64,000 nt of DNA from an uncultured Eubacteriales bacterium. GTDB taxonomy: Bacteria; Bacillota; Clostridia; Oscillospirales; CAG-272. Location: NCBI GenBank assembly GCA_900546695.1, contig URDX01000004.1, positions 1 through 64,000 on the forward strand. The letters run 5' to 3'. Shown here one piece after another: positions 1-7,555 of the stretch. The notes beneath the pieces are model-generated. The model worked only from the letters and a program-made list of their open reading frames with translations. It was not told the origin of the DNA and did no database searches. Both the position numbers and the translations under genes were made by a program. How positions within the stretch are numbered: the first letter of the stretch is position 1; each line of letters begins with the position of its first letter.

Positions 1-2
1 CC

Positions 3-521
3 GAGCTGCTTGCTCAAAAGACCGATAAAGAGCTTTTGAAGGAAAAGAAGCACGACGAAGCAGAACTTCAAAAAGCAATCGCCAGGAACGATACCGTATC
101 CCGTCTATACGAAAAGCTTTACGAAGATAATGCTGTCGGCAAGGTGAGTGACGAATGGTTTATGCAGTTGTCCCACAAGTATGAGGTAGAACGGTTGGAA
201 CTGAAAGCTAAGATAAAAACTCTCCGTCAAAAGCTATCCGAGTGCGGACAATGCGAAAGAGACCGTGATACCTTTACCTCAGCAATCCGCAGGTTTATGA
301 GAATGGACAGGCTGACCGCACCGCTGCTCCGCGAACTCATCGACCATATTGATGTTTTCGAAACGGAAGGCAAAGGTAAAAACCGAACGCAGAGAATAGT
401 TATCTATTATCGCTTTGTCGGGTATGTGGAAATACCCGAGGTATCTCAAAGACCTCGCATCAAAGCAGACACCCGAAAAGGCGTTGCCGTGGAGTATCTC
501 ACCGAGCCACTTCCGGCATAA
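3..521 (+). CDS. Large serine recombinase, C-terminal part (cut by window edge)
   Basis: The reading frame is open from base 3 to a TAA at 519-521, so this is the 3' end of a gene that starts left of the window. The visible 170 or so residues are charged and helical at first (Lys/Glu-rich, probable coiled coil, roughly residues 1-75), with a pair of cysteines in a C-x2-C context near the middle, then a beta-rich end carrying a VIYYRFVG-like strand. This matches the C-terminal region (DUF4368-like) of large serine recombinases of Tn916/Tn1549- or Tn4451-like elements that excise and integrate conjugative or mobilisable transposons. The catalytic serine domain lies outside the window. It is probably the terminal gene of an integrated element whose right end is just after 521. 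Confidence 0.75.
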   Translation, partial: ELLAQKTDKELLKEKKHDEAELQKAIARNDTVSRLYEKLYEDNAVGKVSDEWFMQLSHKYEVERLELKAKIKTLRQKLSECGQCERDRDTFTSAIRRFMRMDRLTAPLLRELIDHIDVFETEGKGKNRTQRIVIYYRFVGYVEIPEVSQRPRIKADTRKGVAVEYLTEPLPA

Positions 522-526
522 CAAAA

Positions 527-547
527 GAGCAGGCATCCCGCCTGCTC
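527..547. terminator. Hairpin after recombinase gene
   Basis: Perfect 8-bp stem (GAGCAGGC / GCCTGCTC, 5-nt loop) six bases after the recombinase stop. On the minus strand it is followed by TTTTGTT, so it terminates best in that direction; it may act on both strands at the element boundary. Confidence 0.5.
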
Positions 548-570
548 AGTACATAAAGCCGTATCAAGAT

Positions 571-615
571 AAAAAATCGAGTATTCATAAGTGAAATCCC
601 TTATAAATACTCGAT
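571..615 (-). terminator. Terminator of tRNA-Leu
   Basis: On the minus strand, an almost perfect 16-bp stem (ATCGAGTATT-ATAAG arms with one mismatch) is followed by six T. It starts directly after the tRNA-Leu 3' end. Confidence 0.85.
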
Positions 616-616
616 A

Positions 617-703
617 TGGTGCGGGTAAAAGGACTTGAACCTTCACGAAGTTGCCCCCACTAGAACCTGAATCTAGCGCGTCTGCCAATTCCGCCATACC
701 CGC
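617..703 (-). tRNA. tRNA-Leu (anticodon CAG)
   Basis: Minus-strand 87-nt class II tRNA. The acceptor stem GCGGGTA/TACCCGC is perfect, the discriminator A is followed by an encoded CCA, the anticodon arm is CTAGA-TTCAGGT-TCTAG (anticodon CAG), there is a long variable arm, and the T-loop reads GGTTCAAGTCC. It has its own promoter (734-761) and terminator (571-615). A recombinase gene ends about 100 nt away, but no duplicated tRNA 3' end is visible to mark an att site. Confidence 0.97.
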
Positions 704-733
704 AAATATTGCTGTGTCAAACACAACAATATT

Positions 734-761
734 ATTATACACCAAATCTCGAAAAAGTCAA
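734..761 (-). promoter_or_regulatory. Promoter of tRNA-Leu
   Basis: On the minus strand TTGACT (761-756), 16-nt spacer, TATAAT (739-734), about 30 nt upstream of the mature tRNA 5' end. Confidence 0.85.
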
Positions 762-971
762 TACTTTTTGCGTGAAAAAATGTCCGCGCGGTTAATTTCT
801 TGCGGCGTTCCTTTTAAAGATGCGCTTTTGAATGATATGCACCACATAGGAGGCGATGAAGGTCCAGAGCAGAACGGCGGCGAAGAAGATATCATCCGAC
901 CGAATGTAGAACAGCTTGCAGCGGTGCGGCAAACATATTTCGATATAAAATGTTTTTTTCGTATTTTTATA
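762..971. other. Intergenic stretch between two divergent tRNA genes
   Basis: Apart from the two tRNA promoters at its edges nothing convincing is seen here. Open frames crossing it run through both tRNA genes, lack ribosome binding sites and resemble no family. Confidence 0.6.
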
Positions 972-1000
972 TTGACAACGCGGCTGATTTGTGATATAAT
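972..1000 (+). promoter_or_regulatory. Promoter of tRNA-His
   Basis: Perfect sigma-A consensus: TTGACA (972-977), 17-nt spacer, TATAAT (995-1000); predicted start about 12 nt before the tRNA. Confidence 0.92.
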
Positions 1001-1018
1001 AAGCATGTTGTCAAACAT

Positions 1019-1096
1019 GGTGGGCGTAGCTCAGTCGATTAGAGCGCCAGGTTGTGGCCCTGGAGGTCGTGGGTTTGATTCCCATCGCTCACCCCA
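1019..1096 (+). tRNA. tRNA-His (anticodon GTG)
   Basis: The acceptor stem is eight base pairs (GGTGGGCG/CGCTCACC), which includes the G-1:C73 pair diagnostic of tRNA-His, followed by an encoded CCA. The anticodon arm is CCAGG-TTGTGGC-CCTGG, giving anticodon GTG. The D-arm (GCTCAG...) and T-arm (GGGTTTGATTCCC) are canonical. Confidence 0.97.
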
Positions 1097-1100
1097 TGAA

Positions 1101-1129
1101 AAAAGCACTTGCATACGCAAGTGCTTTTT
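1101..1129 (+). terminator. Terminator of tRNA-His
   Basis: Twelve-base stem (AAAAGCACTTGC/GCAAGTGCTTTT) with a 4-nt ATAC loop and a T-run, four bases after the CCA end. Confidence 0.93.
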
Positions 1130-1189
1130 CAGTTATATCAGCCCGACGGCGAGTGATGTTGCTTCGTAGTGATATTCGGCTTCACCGAG

Positions 1190-1297
1190 TGGGATTCGCC
1201 GGGCAAGTGTCGCACACACTCGCTCAGTTATTTGCTTCGTGAGTGTCGTGCGCTCCTGTTCGGTTATTCGTTTCGCGAGTGTCGTGCGCAGGTGTAC
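1190..1297. repeat. Three degenerate 36-nt tandem repeats
   Basis: The core ATTCG/ATTTG recurs at 1194, 1230 and 1266, exactly 36 nt apart, each followed by a TTCG-like element and GAGTGTCGTGCGC or a variant (GTGTCGCAC in copy one). The second and third copies are close to each other, the first is more diverged. The unit is 12 codons long, so several frames stay open through it, but no translation signal is seen. A related TTCG motif lies just before the array (about 1162-1180). Confidence 0.7.
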
Positions 1298-1347
1298 GAT
1301 CCTTACGTCCTGCGCTTGCGTTGCAGAGATTTTCTTGTTTTCGGCTA

Positions 1348-1376
1348 TTGACAAAGCAGCTGCATTGTGCTACAAT
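1348..1376 (+). promoter_or_regulatory. Promoter of the FMN riboswitch-ribU transcript
   Basis: TTGACA (1348-1353), 17-nt spacer, TACAAT (1371-1376), a few bases before the riboswitch P1 stem. Confidence 0.85.
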
Positions 1377-1385
1377 CTGAGTGTA

Positions 1386-1496
1386 ATTCTTCGGGGCAGG
1401 GTGAAATTCCCGACCGGCGGTACAGTCCGCGAGCGCGTATGCGCTGAATTGGTGCAATTCCGATACCGACAGTTACAGTCCGGATGAGAGAAGGAT
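1386..1496 (+). promoter_or_regulatory. FMN riboswitch (RFN element)
   Basis: Carries the conserved RFN landmarks in order: TTCGGGGCAGGGTGAAATTCCC, then GACCGGCGGTACAGTCCGC, a variable stem, GAATTGGTGCAATTCC, CCGACAGT-ACAGTCCGGATG and the closing AGAGAAGGA that pairs back to the start. It binds FMN and lowers expression of riboflavin uptake when FMN is plentiful. The downstream terminator (1530-1556) is the likely expression platform. Confidence 0.96.
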
Positions 1497-1529
1497 GGGG
1501 CGTTTTTTCGCGCCCGCCGTTTTTTATGT

Positions 1530-1556
1530 CCCGCTATGCGGGGCTTTTTGTTTTTT
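1530..1556 (+). terminator. Riboswitch-controlled terminator
   Basis: Stem CCCGC/GCGGG with a 3-nt loop followed by GCTTTTTGTTTTTT, located between the FMN aptamer and ribU. A second GC-rich hairpin with a T-run (about 1495-1525) precedes it. Confidence 0.75.
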
Positions 1557-1622
1557 GAGGAATTACTCCGACATGGCAGCCATGACCGTGCACGGAAAAA
1601 TTCAGTGGCAGGGAGTAATCAA

Positions 1623-2300
1623 ATGAACAAAATCGAAGCAAAAAATGCATCACGCAGCCGCATAATACGGCTCAGCCTGACGGGAATGCTCTGCGCACTC
1701 GCTTTTGCGGCGGTCGCGGTCGGCAGAGTGCCGCTGATACCGTCGATGCCGTTTCTGACCTTTGATCCGAAGGACTCGATAATCGTTATCGGCGGTCTGG
1801 CATTCGGACCTGTCACGGCAGCTGCGATATCCTTTATCGTCGCATTCATCGAGATGATTTCGATAAGCACGACGGGACCGATAGGCTTTGCAATGAATCT
1901 GATATCGAGCTGTTCTTTCGCCGTCACGGCATCGCTCATTTACAAGAAAAAGCACAGCTACAAGGGTGCTCTCGCCGCTCTCGGCGCTGGTTGGTCTGCT
2001 ATGATAGTTGCCATGACATTCTGGAACTGGCTCTTCACGCCGCTCTATATGAATGTTACGCGCGAGGCGGTTGCGGGGATGCTGCTGCCCGCTATAATTC
2101 CGTTCAACTTCATCAAGGGCGGTATCAACTGCGCGCTTGCGCTGATACTCTACAAGCCCGTGACCGCTGCATTCCGCAGAGTGGGGGCATTCCCCGAAAA
2201 GGCGGGGGATGATTCGGGAGTGCACTTCTCGCCGAAAGCGCTTATCGCTGCGATACCGATTCTCGCGGTGTGCATAGCGCTGATATTTATTCTCCGCTGA
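1623..2300 (+). CDS. ribU: Riboflavin transporter, ECF S component RibU
   Basis: 225-residue integral membrane protein of the size and pattern of RibU, the substrate-binding S component that captures riboflavin and works with a shared ECF energising module (not in this window). It starts with a short basic stretch, then several hydrophobic segments beginning LSLTGMLCALAFAAVAVG, and has the family's conserved region FLTFDPKDSIIVIGG after the first segment. The frame is open further upstream to 1536, but that start lies inside the riboswitch terminator; the ATG at 1623 is preceded by GGGAGTAA at good spacing. The FMN riboswitch directly upstream independently supports riboflavin as substrate. 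Confidence 0.95.
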   Translation: MNKIEAKNASRSRIIRLSLTGMLCALAFAAVAVGRVPLIPSMPFLTFDPKDSIIVIGGLAFGPVTAAAISFIVAFIEMISISTTGPIGFAMNLISSCSFAVTASLIYKKKHSYKGALAALGAGWSAMIVAMTFWNWLFTPLYMNVTREAVAGMLLPAIIPFNFIKGGINCALALILYKPVTAAFRRVGAFPEKAGDDSGVHFSPKALIAAIPILAVCIALIFILR

Positions 2301-2352
2301 AAAATCCATTCGGCAAATGCACCGAATAAATCAAATATCACGCGCGGCTTAG

Positions 2353-2397
2353 AATACCGTGCAAAACAATACCGTGCAAAACAATACCGTGCAAAAC
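2353..2397. repeat. Three perfect 15-nt tandem repeats
   Basis: AATACCGTGCAAAAC occurs three times in a row without mismatch, between ribU and its terminator. Confidence 0.9.
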
Positions 2398-2432
2398 ATA
2401 CAGCAAAAAACGATATCGCACATAACGAAAGA

Positions 2433-2480
2433 CGGTGCTGCGTCAGACTTCACGTATGTCTGATGCAGCACCGCTTTTTG
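2433..2480 (+). terminator. Terminator of ribU
   Basis: Sixteen-base arms (CGGTGCTGCGTCAGAC / GTCTGATGCAGCACCG, one G-T pair) with a 9-nt loop, followed by CTTTTTGT. Confidence 0.88.
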
Positions 2481-2493
2481 TATTATGTCTGCT

Positions 2494-2521
2494 TGACATG
2501 CCGAGTGGCATGTATTATTTT
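2494..2521 (+). terminator. Second hairpin with T-run between ribU and the next gene
   Basis: Short stem GACATGCC-GAGT-GGCATGT followed by ATTATTTTTTG on the plus strand; it separates ribU from the convergent dockerin gene. Confidence 0.55.
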
Positions 2522-2568
2522 TTGTCGAGCTGCGGAGCAGCGCCCAAGCAGCATCGGTTTGTTTTTGT

Positions 2569-4302
2569 TCAGTTAAGCCCTTTAAACTTCTTTATCTGCT
2601 GAGTCATCAGATCAAGGTAGAAGGTTCCGTGAACCGTTGAGGGCTCGATATCCTTAGATACCTCGACGGAAGGCTGCTCGCCCGTAAGCCACTCGTTCCA
2701 GGAAACGATTAGGGCTATGCGCGCACCGAGGTCGTCCGCACGCTGGAATGCGCGCTTGAAGGTCGCGCCGTTCTCTCTGCCGACTGCGGGGATGGATATA
2801 TTATCGCCGCTGCCGTCCTGACGGGTAGCCGCCGAAATGGTCACGCACTCTACATAGCCGGCACTGTCAACGGTGTACGACTGAGCGCCGCGCTCCTCCC
2901 AGCTCCAGAAGCCGCGGGAGAGCAGGTTTGCCTTATCCTGCATCAGGTGGTTCTGCTGAGAAACGTATCCGCTCATCCATCTTATCTCAAAGCGATTTGC
3001 GTCGTTGTCGTTCCAGAGAGACGAGGGGTTATTCGTGTAGAGGTTCGGGGTCGCGCCGTAGCAGATGAGCAGCGGCTTGCCGTTATAATAGTAGTACATG
3101 TCGTTGTACTCGGTGTTCTTGATATAAGTGTTGTATACCTGATCGACCTTGCGCTGATGGTCGCCGCTTGTGATAGAACCTCTTCCCGCATGACCCGGAC
3201 CTACAAAGATACAGATCTTAGGCGCGTTCGGAATGTCCTTCCATATTTCAAAGAGCTTTGTGGTGGCATCTTCGATGACCGCCATTCCGGGGTTATTCTC
3301 GTCCTCCTTGTGGTAGGTGGTGTTGTTCGACCAGTCGACAAATACGAAGTCAACGCCCGCAGCTGCAAGCTCCTCGCCATGGCGGCGGATTACCTCCTCA
3401 TCGTCGGAACGATACGGACCGTACAGCGGATTGCCCCATGTCTGTGTGCCCCAGCGGGACATGTCTGAGTGCCATGTCGTGTACGCGATACCGACGACTC
3501 GCTCGCTTTCGGGGGTCTTTTTGTACAGACCGACGCCAACCTGACTCGATTCGACATCCGATGTGTCCATGACGACCGTCCTGTAGCTTTCGATGCGCTC
3601 TGCGAGCTTTTCTTTATTTGCCGGAGTCAGAACGCGCTTGGTGGAGTAGAAGTATGTCAGCTCGTTTTCAGCGTCATACTCGTAGTCATAGCCGAGCTCT
3701 GCGGCGAGCTTTTCGGCGGATACGAACAGGCGGTCGCCGACAGCCTCGGTGCGGATTTTTGCGACAGATCTGCCGTCGGATACGACGGTGCCCGTCGCCT
3801 CGCTGAGTCTGACCGACTTATCGCCGTATGAGAGGGTAGCAAAGCCGTCCTCGCGCACGCAGTTGATTACGAAAATCTTAGCAAGCATCTCGATGTCAGC
3901 CATGAGCTCGCCGTCGATGCGGTGAGAAGCCGCAGTGCCGTTATAGCCCTCGAGACCGACAAATGCGTACTGATCCTTGTCGCCGACGGCGTAAATCTTG
4001 TTTGTTGCGATGTAGCCGAGCTCGGATTTGAGGGTGATGCCGTCGAGATTTGTGCCCGATGCTATCATCTTCATCAGCGCAATGAGATCGCGCGTGTCGC
4101 AGCGACCGTCGCCGTTGATATCGTCCGTGCTCTCTCTCGCTGCCATGTTTTTCATGACGCGGACGAGATCGCGTGTGTCTACAACGCCGTCGCCGTTAAC
4201 GTCGTAAACCTCGGCATTGCTGCCGCAGACGCTCAGCGCCGTGGGGATTGCAATAACCGCGGCAGACGCCGCCGCGATTATCCTATGCATGATCTTGTTC
4301 AT
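2569..4302 (-). CDS. Secreted dockerin protein with GH99-like catalytic domain
   Basis: 577 residues. Residues 1-31 form a signal peptide (the VCGS sequence is not a good lipobox). Residues 32-84 hold two dockerin type I-like repeats (DVNGDGVVDTRDL and DINGDGRCDTRDL, each with Ca-binding D/N positions followed by a VRVMK or IALMK helix). Residues about 90-225 look like a copper-amine-oxidase-N/stalk type domain (LFVSAEKLAAELGYDY). From about 255 to the end the protein resembles GH99/GH71-like (endo-alpha-mannosidase-like) barrels: GIAYTTWHSDM, DFVFVDWSNN, and a final IVSWNEWLTGEQ motif. The predicted role is cell-surface or cellulosome-type glycan cleavage. It is unusual that the dockerin is N-terminal. 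It is transcribed alone, with a hairpin leader element at 4303-4339. The exact enzyme activity is uncertain. Confidence 0.8.
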   Translation of the reverse strand: MNKIMHRIIAAASAAVIAIPTALSVCGSNAEVYDVNGDGVVDTRDLVRVMKNMAARESTDDINGDGRCDTRDLIALMKMIASGTNLDGITLKSELGYIATNKIYAVGDKDQYAFVGLEGYNGTAASHRIDGELMADIEMLAKIFVINCVREDGFATLSYGDKSVRLSEATGTVVSDGRSVAKIRTEAVGDRLFVSAEKLAAELGYDYEYDAENELTYFYSTKRVLTPANKEKLAERIESYRTVVMDTSDVESSQVGVGLYKKTPESERVVGIAYTTWHSDMSRWGTQTWGNPLYGPYRSDDEEVIRRHGEELAAAGVDFVFVDWSNNTTYHKEDENNPGMAVIEDATTKLFEIWKDIPNAPKICIFVGPGHAGRGSITSGDHQRKVDQVYNTYIKNTEYNDMYYYYNGKPLLICYGATPNLYTNNPSSLWNDNDANRFEIRWMSGYVSQQNHLMQDKANLLSRGFWSWEERGAQSYTVDSAGYVECVTISAATRQDGSGDNISIPAVGRENGATFKRAFQRADDLGARIALIVSWNEWLTGEQPSVEVSKDIEPSTVHGTFYLDLMTQQIKKFKGLN

Positions 4303-4339
4303 ATGTATGACCGTTGCTTTCGCTCAGGAAAGCTCCTTT
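4303..4339 (-). promoter_or_regulatory. Hairpin leader element, copy A
   Basis: On the minus strand: AAAGGA, then GCTTTC-CTGAGC-GAAAGC hairpin, then AACGGTCATACAT and the start codon. The purine-rich SD-like sequence is about 37 nt from the ATG, far too distant unless the hairpin folds. Four similar leaders occur in the window (11797, 21374, 27031, 37311). Confidence 0.7.
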
Positions 4340-4360
4340 CTTCTGTGTGATTTTCGAATG

Positions 4361-4391
4361 GAGTCATAATACCTCACAGAGCAGTTTATAT
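4361..4391 (-). promoter_or_regulatory. Possible promoter of the dockerin/GH99-like gene
   Basis: Minus-strand TTGCAT, about 18-nt spacer, TATTAT, roughly 60 nt upstream of the start codon. It is a moderate match to the sigma-A consensus. Confidence 0.45.
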
Positions 4392-4503
4392 GCAAATGAG
4401 ACGAAATGCAATAGCTAAATTGTTAACAAATGATAAACTAAAAAGTCTGCATGAAAATGTCGGTATCCGTCGGCGCGTCGCACATCGTCTGAGAAAAGAA
4501 AAG

Positions 4504-4528
4504 AACCGTCGGGCTGAGCCCGCGGTCC
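4504..4528. terminator. Terminator-like hairpin
   Basis: ACCGTCGGGCTGAGCCCGCGGT forms a GC-rich stem around CGGGC-TGA-GCCCG. On the minus strand it is followed by CTTTTCTTTTC, so it could end the fakA transcript, about 290 nt after its stop. The rest of 4392-4815 holds nothing I can identify. Confidence 0.55.
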
Positions 4529-4815
4529 TTTGATACGGCACGCTTGCCGTGATTATTTATGTCTCCGTGAGCGGCGCACCGCTGCAGTCATGCAGCGAGG
4601 CTGCCGCATTGCCATGACATAATTTACATGTTGCCTGCTGTCCGCGGTGCCGTGCGGTAAGCCGTTAAAATGTCCGCACATGGTATTGCGGTCGGCGGCA
4701 AATCGACCTGTTTACCGATATAACGTCCGTGCGGCGGAAAATCGGATTGCGCACGGGTATAAACGTTCGTGCGTCAGCAGAACGGCGTGTGTTTAAGCCT
4801 ATCGAATTAACGTGT

Positions 4816-6567
4816 TTACTCGAGAACGAGTATATAGTCGTGTGTCGGCTGATCACCGCGTATGTGAGTGAACTCGGTAGACGGGAAGCGCTTAGACAGC
4901 TCCGCCGTCAGCTCCTCCGCTTCTGTGCGGTCGGTGTCGGCACCGCTGAAGAGTATTGCGAGGTCGTGTGACGATGTGTCAAGGCAATCTGCGAGCTTGA
5001 GCAGAGCATCGCGGCGGGTCGGCTCGGAGGAGTAGATGGTGTCGCGCGAGAAGCCGATATAATCGCCCTCCGTAACGTCAACGCCCTTAAAGCTTGCATC
5101 TCTGCCCGCGCGGCTGACAAAGCCCGTTCCGACTGCCGTTATCGCCTCACAGATCGCGGTCTTAAGTGCCTCTGCATCGCTCTCGTCGGGGTCGACCATC
5201 GAGATGGCAACGCAGCCCTCGCCGACCGTCTTTGTCGGAATTATGACTATCTGCGCCTTGCTGTATATGGATGCCGCCTGATTTGCGGTAAGAATGATGT
5301 TGCTGTTGTTAGGGAAAACAAGAATAACGTCGGCATTAAGGCTGTCGAACGCGGCGATAAAATCCTCGGTCGAGGGGTTCATCGACTGCCCGCCCGATAT
5401 GACCTTGTCTGCGCCGAGCTCATAAAAGGCGGAGATGAGACCTTTTCCCGCCGCTACCGCTACGGTCGCATAGTGCTTGCGCGGCGCGGTGGGTGCGGGG
5501 GTCGCCTCTGCGGTCACGGGCGATGACTCTGCGGTCGCTGTATTTGCGCTCTTTGCGGTAGCGGTCTCCGCGGCCCCGGCGGGCTTTGCTTCCTCGTGCT
5601 TATGCTCGCCGTGCTCCTTTGAGGAGTGCTGCAGCGTCATGTTCTCGACCTTGAGCGTGAGAAATTCGCCGAAGCGCTGACCGTAATCGAGCACCTTGCC
5701 CGGGGTGAGCGAGTGTACATGTACCTTTACTATAGAGCCGTCGCGGAAGGCAACGACCGAATCGCCGAGCTCGGAGAGCCCGCGGATGAATTCATCAATA
5801 TCAAAGCTGTCGATATCTGTCTTTTTATGCTGCAGACGGAGCAGAAACTCGGTGCAGTAGCCGAATGTGAGCTCGGAATCCTCGGTAAAGAGTGAGAGGT
5901 CGATGCGCGGTGCGCTTGCGGCGGTTGCGTTCTCCGCGAGCTGCTTTCCCGTGCCCTCGAGTGCAGCGAGCATGCCGTCAAATATGTAGACAAGACCCGC
6001 TCCGCCCGAATCGACAACGCCCGCTTCCCTGAGGACGTCGAGCTGCTCGGGTGTGTGCTCGAGCGAACGGCGCAGCTCGGTATTGAAATCGCGGAAGTAG
6101 CTGTCGAGTGTGCTGTTCTCGTCGATGCGGTCACCTGCGTATTTGACCGCGTCGCGGTAGACGGTGAGTATTGTGCCCTCAACGGGTACGGGAACCGCCG
6201 AATACGACTCCTGTATGCCGCGCTCCATAGCGAGATGCAGAACGCGAACATCGGCGCTCGGCTTATCCTCGAGTCCCTTAGAGATCCCGCTGAAAATGCG
6301 TGAGAGGATAACGCCCGAGTTTCCGCGCGCGCCGAGCAGCATACCGCGCGACGCGACCGATGATGCCTCAGAGAGCGAATCGGACTCGCTGTCACGCAGC
6401 ATGCGCGCGCCCGACTCGATGGTCATAAACATATTGTCGCCCGTATCGCCGTCGGGGATAGGGAACACGTTGAGGTCGTTTACCGCCGTTTTGTTAGAAG
6501 AGAGGTTAGCTGCGCCGGAGACAATCATATCGGCGAAGGTAGATCCGTCTATATAGTTCTTTTCCAT
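4816..6567 (-). CDS. fakA: Fatty acid kinase catalytic subunit FakA (DAK2/DhaL domain)
   Basis: 583 residues. FakA phosphorylates fatty acids presented by FakB to acyl-phosphate for phospholipid synthesis. The N-terminal DhaL/DAK2 nucleotide-binding domain (about 1-200) has the metal-binding DGDTGDN at 39-45, a glycine-rich GARGNSGVILS and DSGGAGLVYI. A middle domain follows, then a FakA C-terminal DegV-like domain from about 370 (GLISAFYELGADKVISGGQSMNPS). Between them is an Ala/Thr/Glu-rich low-complexity linker (about 320-368) starting with a His/Glu stretch (HGEHKHEE), longer than usual for the family. A FakB-type DegV protein lies 1 kb upstream in the same orientation. The start is the ATG at 6567, with AAAGG about 20 nt upstream (weak spacing). 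Confidence 0.9.
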   Translation of the reverse strand: MEKNYIDGSTFADMIVSGAANLSSNKTAVNDLNVFPIPDGDTGDNMFMTIESGARMLRDSESDSLSEASSVASRGMLLGARGNSGVILSRIFSGISKGLEDKPSADVRVLHLAMERGIQESYSAVPVPVEGTILTVYRDAVKYAGDRIDENSTLDSYFRDFNTELRRSLEHTPEQLDVLREAGVVDSGGAGLVYIFDGMLAALEGTGKQLAENATAASAPRIDLSLFTEDSELTFGYCTEFLLRLQHKKTDIDSFDIDEFIRGLSELGDSVVAFRDGSIVKVHVHSLTPGKVLDYGQRFGEFLTLKVENMTLQHSSKEHGEHKHEEAKPAGAAETATAKSANTATAESSPVTAEATPAPTAPRKHYATVAVAAGKGLISAFYELGADKVISGGQSMNPSTEDFIAAFDSLNADVILVFPNNSNIILTANQAASIYSKAQIVIIPTKTVGEGCVAISMVDPDESDAEALKTAICEAITAVGTGFVSRAGRDASFKGVDVTEGDYIGFSRDTIYSSEPTRRDALLKLADCLDTSSHDLAILFSGADTDRTEAEELTAELSKRFPSTEFTHIRGDQPTHDYILVLE

Positions 6568-6944
6568 CTTATCACCATATACCTTTACAGTTTACATATC
6601 ATAGGTGGAGCGACGGGCGATGCCCGCTGTCTGCTGTCCGGTATGCGGCGGTGCGCGTGCTGCGCAGCTCTGCCCGTCATAGCCGTTCTATCGGAATATG
6701 TATGACGCGCGATTATGTGCAGACAAACATTTCCCACTCCTGCATATTATAATATATTTTGCTAAAAAAGAAAAGACCTAATACGCAATATCAGAAGACT
6801 GACAAACTTATAACGTAGAATAAGTAACACAAACCGCAGATAATGTATAATAAAATACGCAATATTATACGACACGGATCGACATTTATGAGGTTTTAGG
6901 CGCATCGCGACACGCTGCGCGGGGGGATGTAGGGGAATGACGGC
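6568..6944. other. Intergenic stretch, AT-rich, no gene seen
   Basis: Holds the fakA 5' region and an AT-rich block (about 6740-6890) in which AATACGCAATAT occurs twice (near 6780 and 6855). A TATAAT on the minus strand near 6746-6751 might belong to a fakA promoter, but no good -35 is seen. Confidence 0.4.
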
Positions 6945-6973
6945 TTGACAAGCCCGCCGCCGTGTGATATCAT
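6945..6973 (+). promoter_or_regulatory. Promoter of the small zinc-ribbon gene
   Basis: TTGACA (6945-6950), 17-nt spacer, TATCAT (6968-6973). Confidence 0.8.
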
Positions 6974-7047
6974 AGCATCGTATTTGCGCGTTTTGTGCGC
7001 CGACGGCGCGACGGAAACGGCATGACAGTAAAAAAGGAGAGTGTAAC

Positions 7048-7251
7048 ATGGAAGAGGATAAAAAGTGCTGCTGTTGCTGCAGCGGCGAAAAGAAAAACGA
7101 GAGCGCTGAGGCCGAAAAGAAGCCCATGTCCGCCGACTATGCCCGCGGCACCGTCGGAGAGGGCGAAAGTAAGGCTGAATCCTGGACCTGCAAGTTCTGC
7201 GGTATGGCGAATACGGGCACATTCTGCAGCGGTTGCGGCTCGATGAAATAA
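7048..7251 (+). CDS. Small zinc-ribbon protein with a poly-cysteine N-terminus
   Basis: 67 residues. It begins MEEDKK and then five consecutive cysteines (CCCCCS), followed by a Lys/Glu-rich linker and a C-terminal zinc ribbon with two CxxC knuckles (CKFCGMANTGTFCSGCG). The gene is well delimited: sigma-A promoter at 6945-6973, strong AAAGGAG ribosome binding site 8 nt before the ATG, and its own terminator. I do not recognise the family. The C-terminal knuckles would bind one Zn; the N-terminal Cys tract could bind further metal or be lipid- or thiol-modified, but that is speculation. Confidence 0.8.
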   Translation: MEEDKKCCCCCSGEKKNESAEAEKKPMSADYARGTVGEGESKAESWTCKFCGMANTGTFCSGCGSMK

Positions 7252-7274
7252 CGGTGCTTTTGCCTAAACAAATG

Positions 7275-7310
7275 CGGCAGGGGGTGAATGATGTCACTCC
7301 CTGCCGTTAT
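7275..7310 (+). terminator. Terminator of the small zinc-ribbon gene
   Basis: CGGCAGGG-x-GTGA ... TCACTCCCTGCCG stem (about 12 bp) followed by TTATTTATAT; it may also serve the convergent fakB transcript. Confidence 0.85.
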
Positions 7311-7454
7311 TTATATATATGTGCCGCAGCTATTCGGTGTTCGCCGTCGTGCAGTCGCGCCTTTTTGCTGTAGTCGTATGTGGTGCGTGCCGACATGCGC
7401 TGCACGGTGCTGTGCAGCCCACCGTTAGGCGCTGCTTGCACGATGGTGCGGCGG

Positions 7455-7502
7455 TTATCTTGCATCCTTACCCAGGAAGAACAGTGCGATAGTGTCGGGA
7501 CT
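7455..7502 (-). pseudogene. Remnant of a second DegV/FakB gene (C-terminus only)
   Basis: On the minus strand this stretch encodes SPDTIALFFLGKDAR followed by TAA. The end of the intact fakB gene, 100 nt upstream, encodes GPGTIALFFWGKDAR followed by TAA. Thirteen of the last fifteen or so residues agree, with third-position differences in the DNA (GTAAGGATGCA against GTAAAGACGCG), so it is an old duplicate and not an assembly echo. Upstream of 7502 the similarity fades and no open DegV body remains. The rest of 7311-7555 holds nothing else I can identify. Confidence 0.75.
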
Positions 7503-7555
7503 TGCTGTCTGGCGTATGTTACGCACACCTATTCCTCATGAGAAAGATGCAGTGT

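Noticed and set aside
651..1169. 172-residue open frame on plus
   Set aside because: It runs through both tRNA genes and the tRNA-His promoter; no ribosome binding site and no family likeness.
2569..4302. Lipoprotein signal in the dockerin/GH99-like protein
   Set aside because: The Cys at position 26 is preceded by LSV, not a lipobox with Gly, Ala or Ser before Cys; an ordinary signal peptide is more likely.
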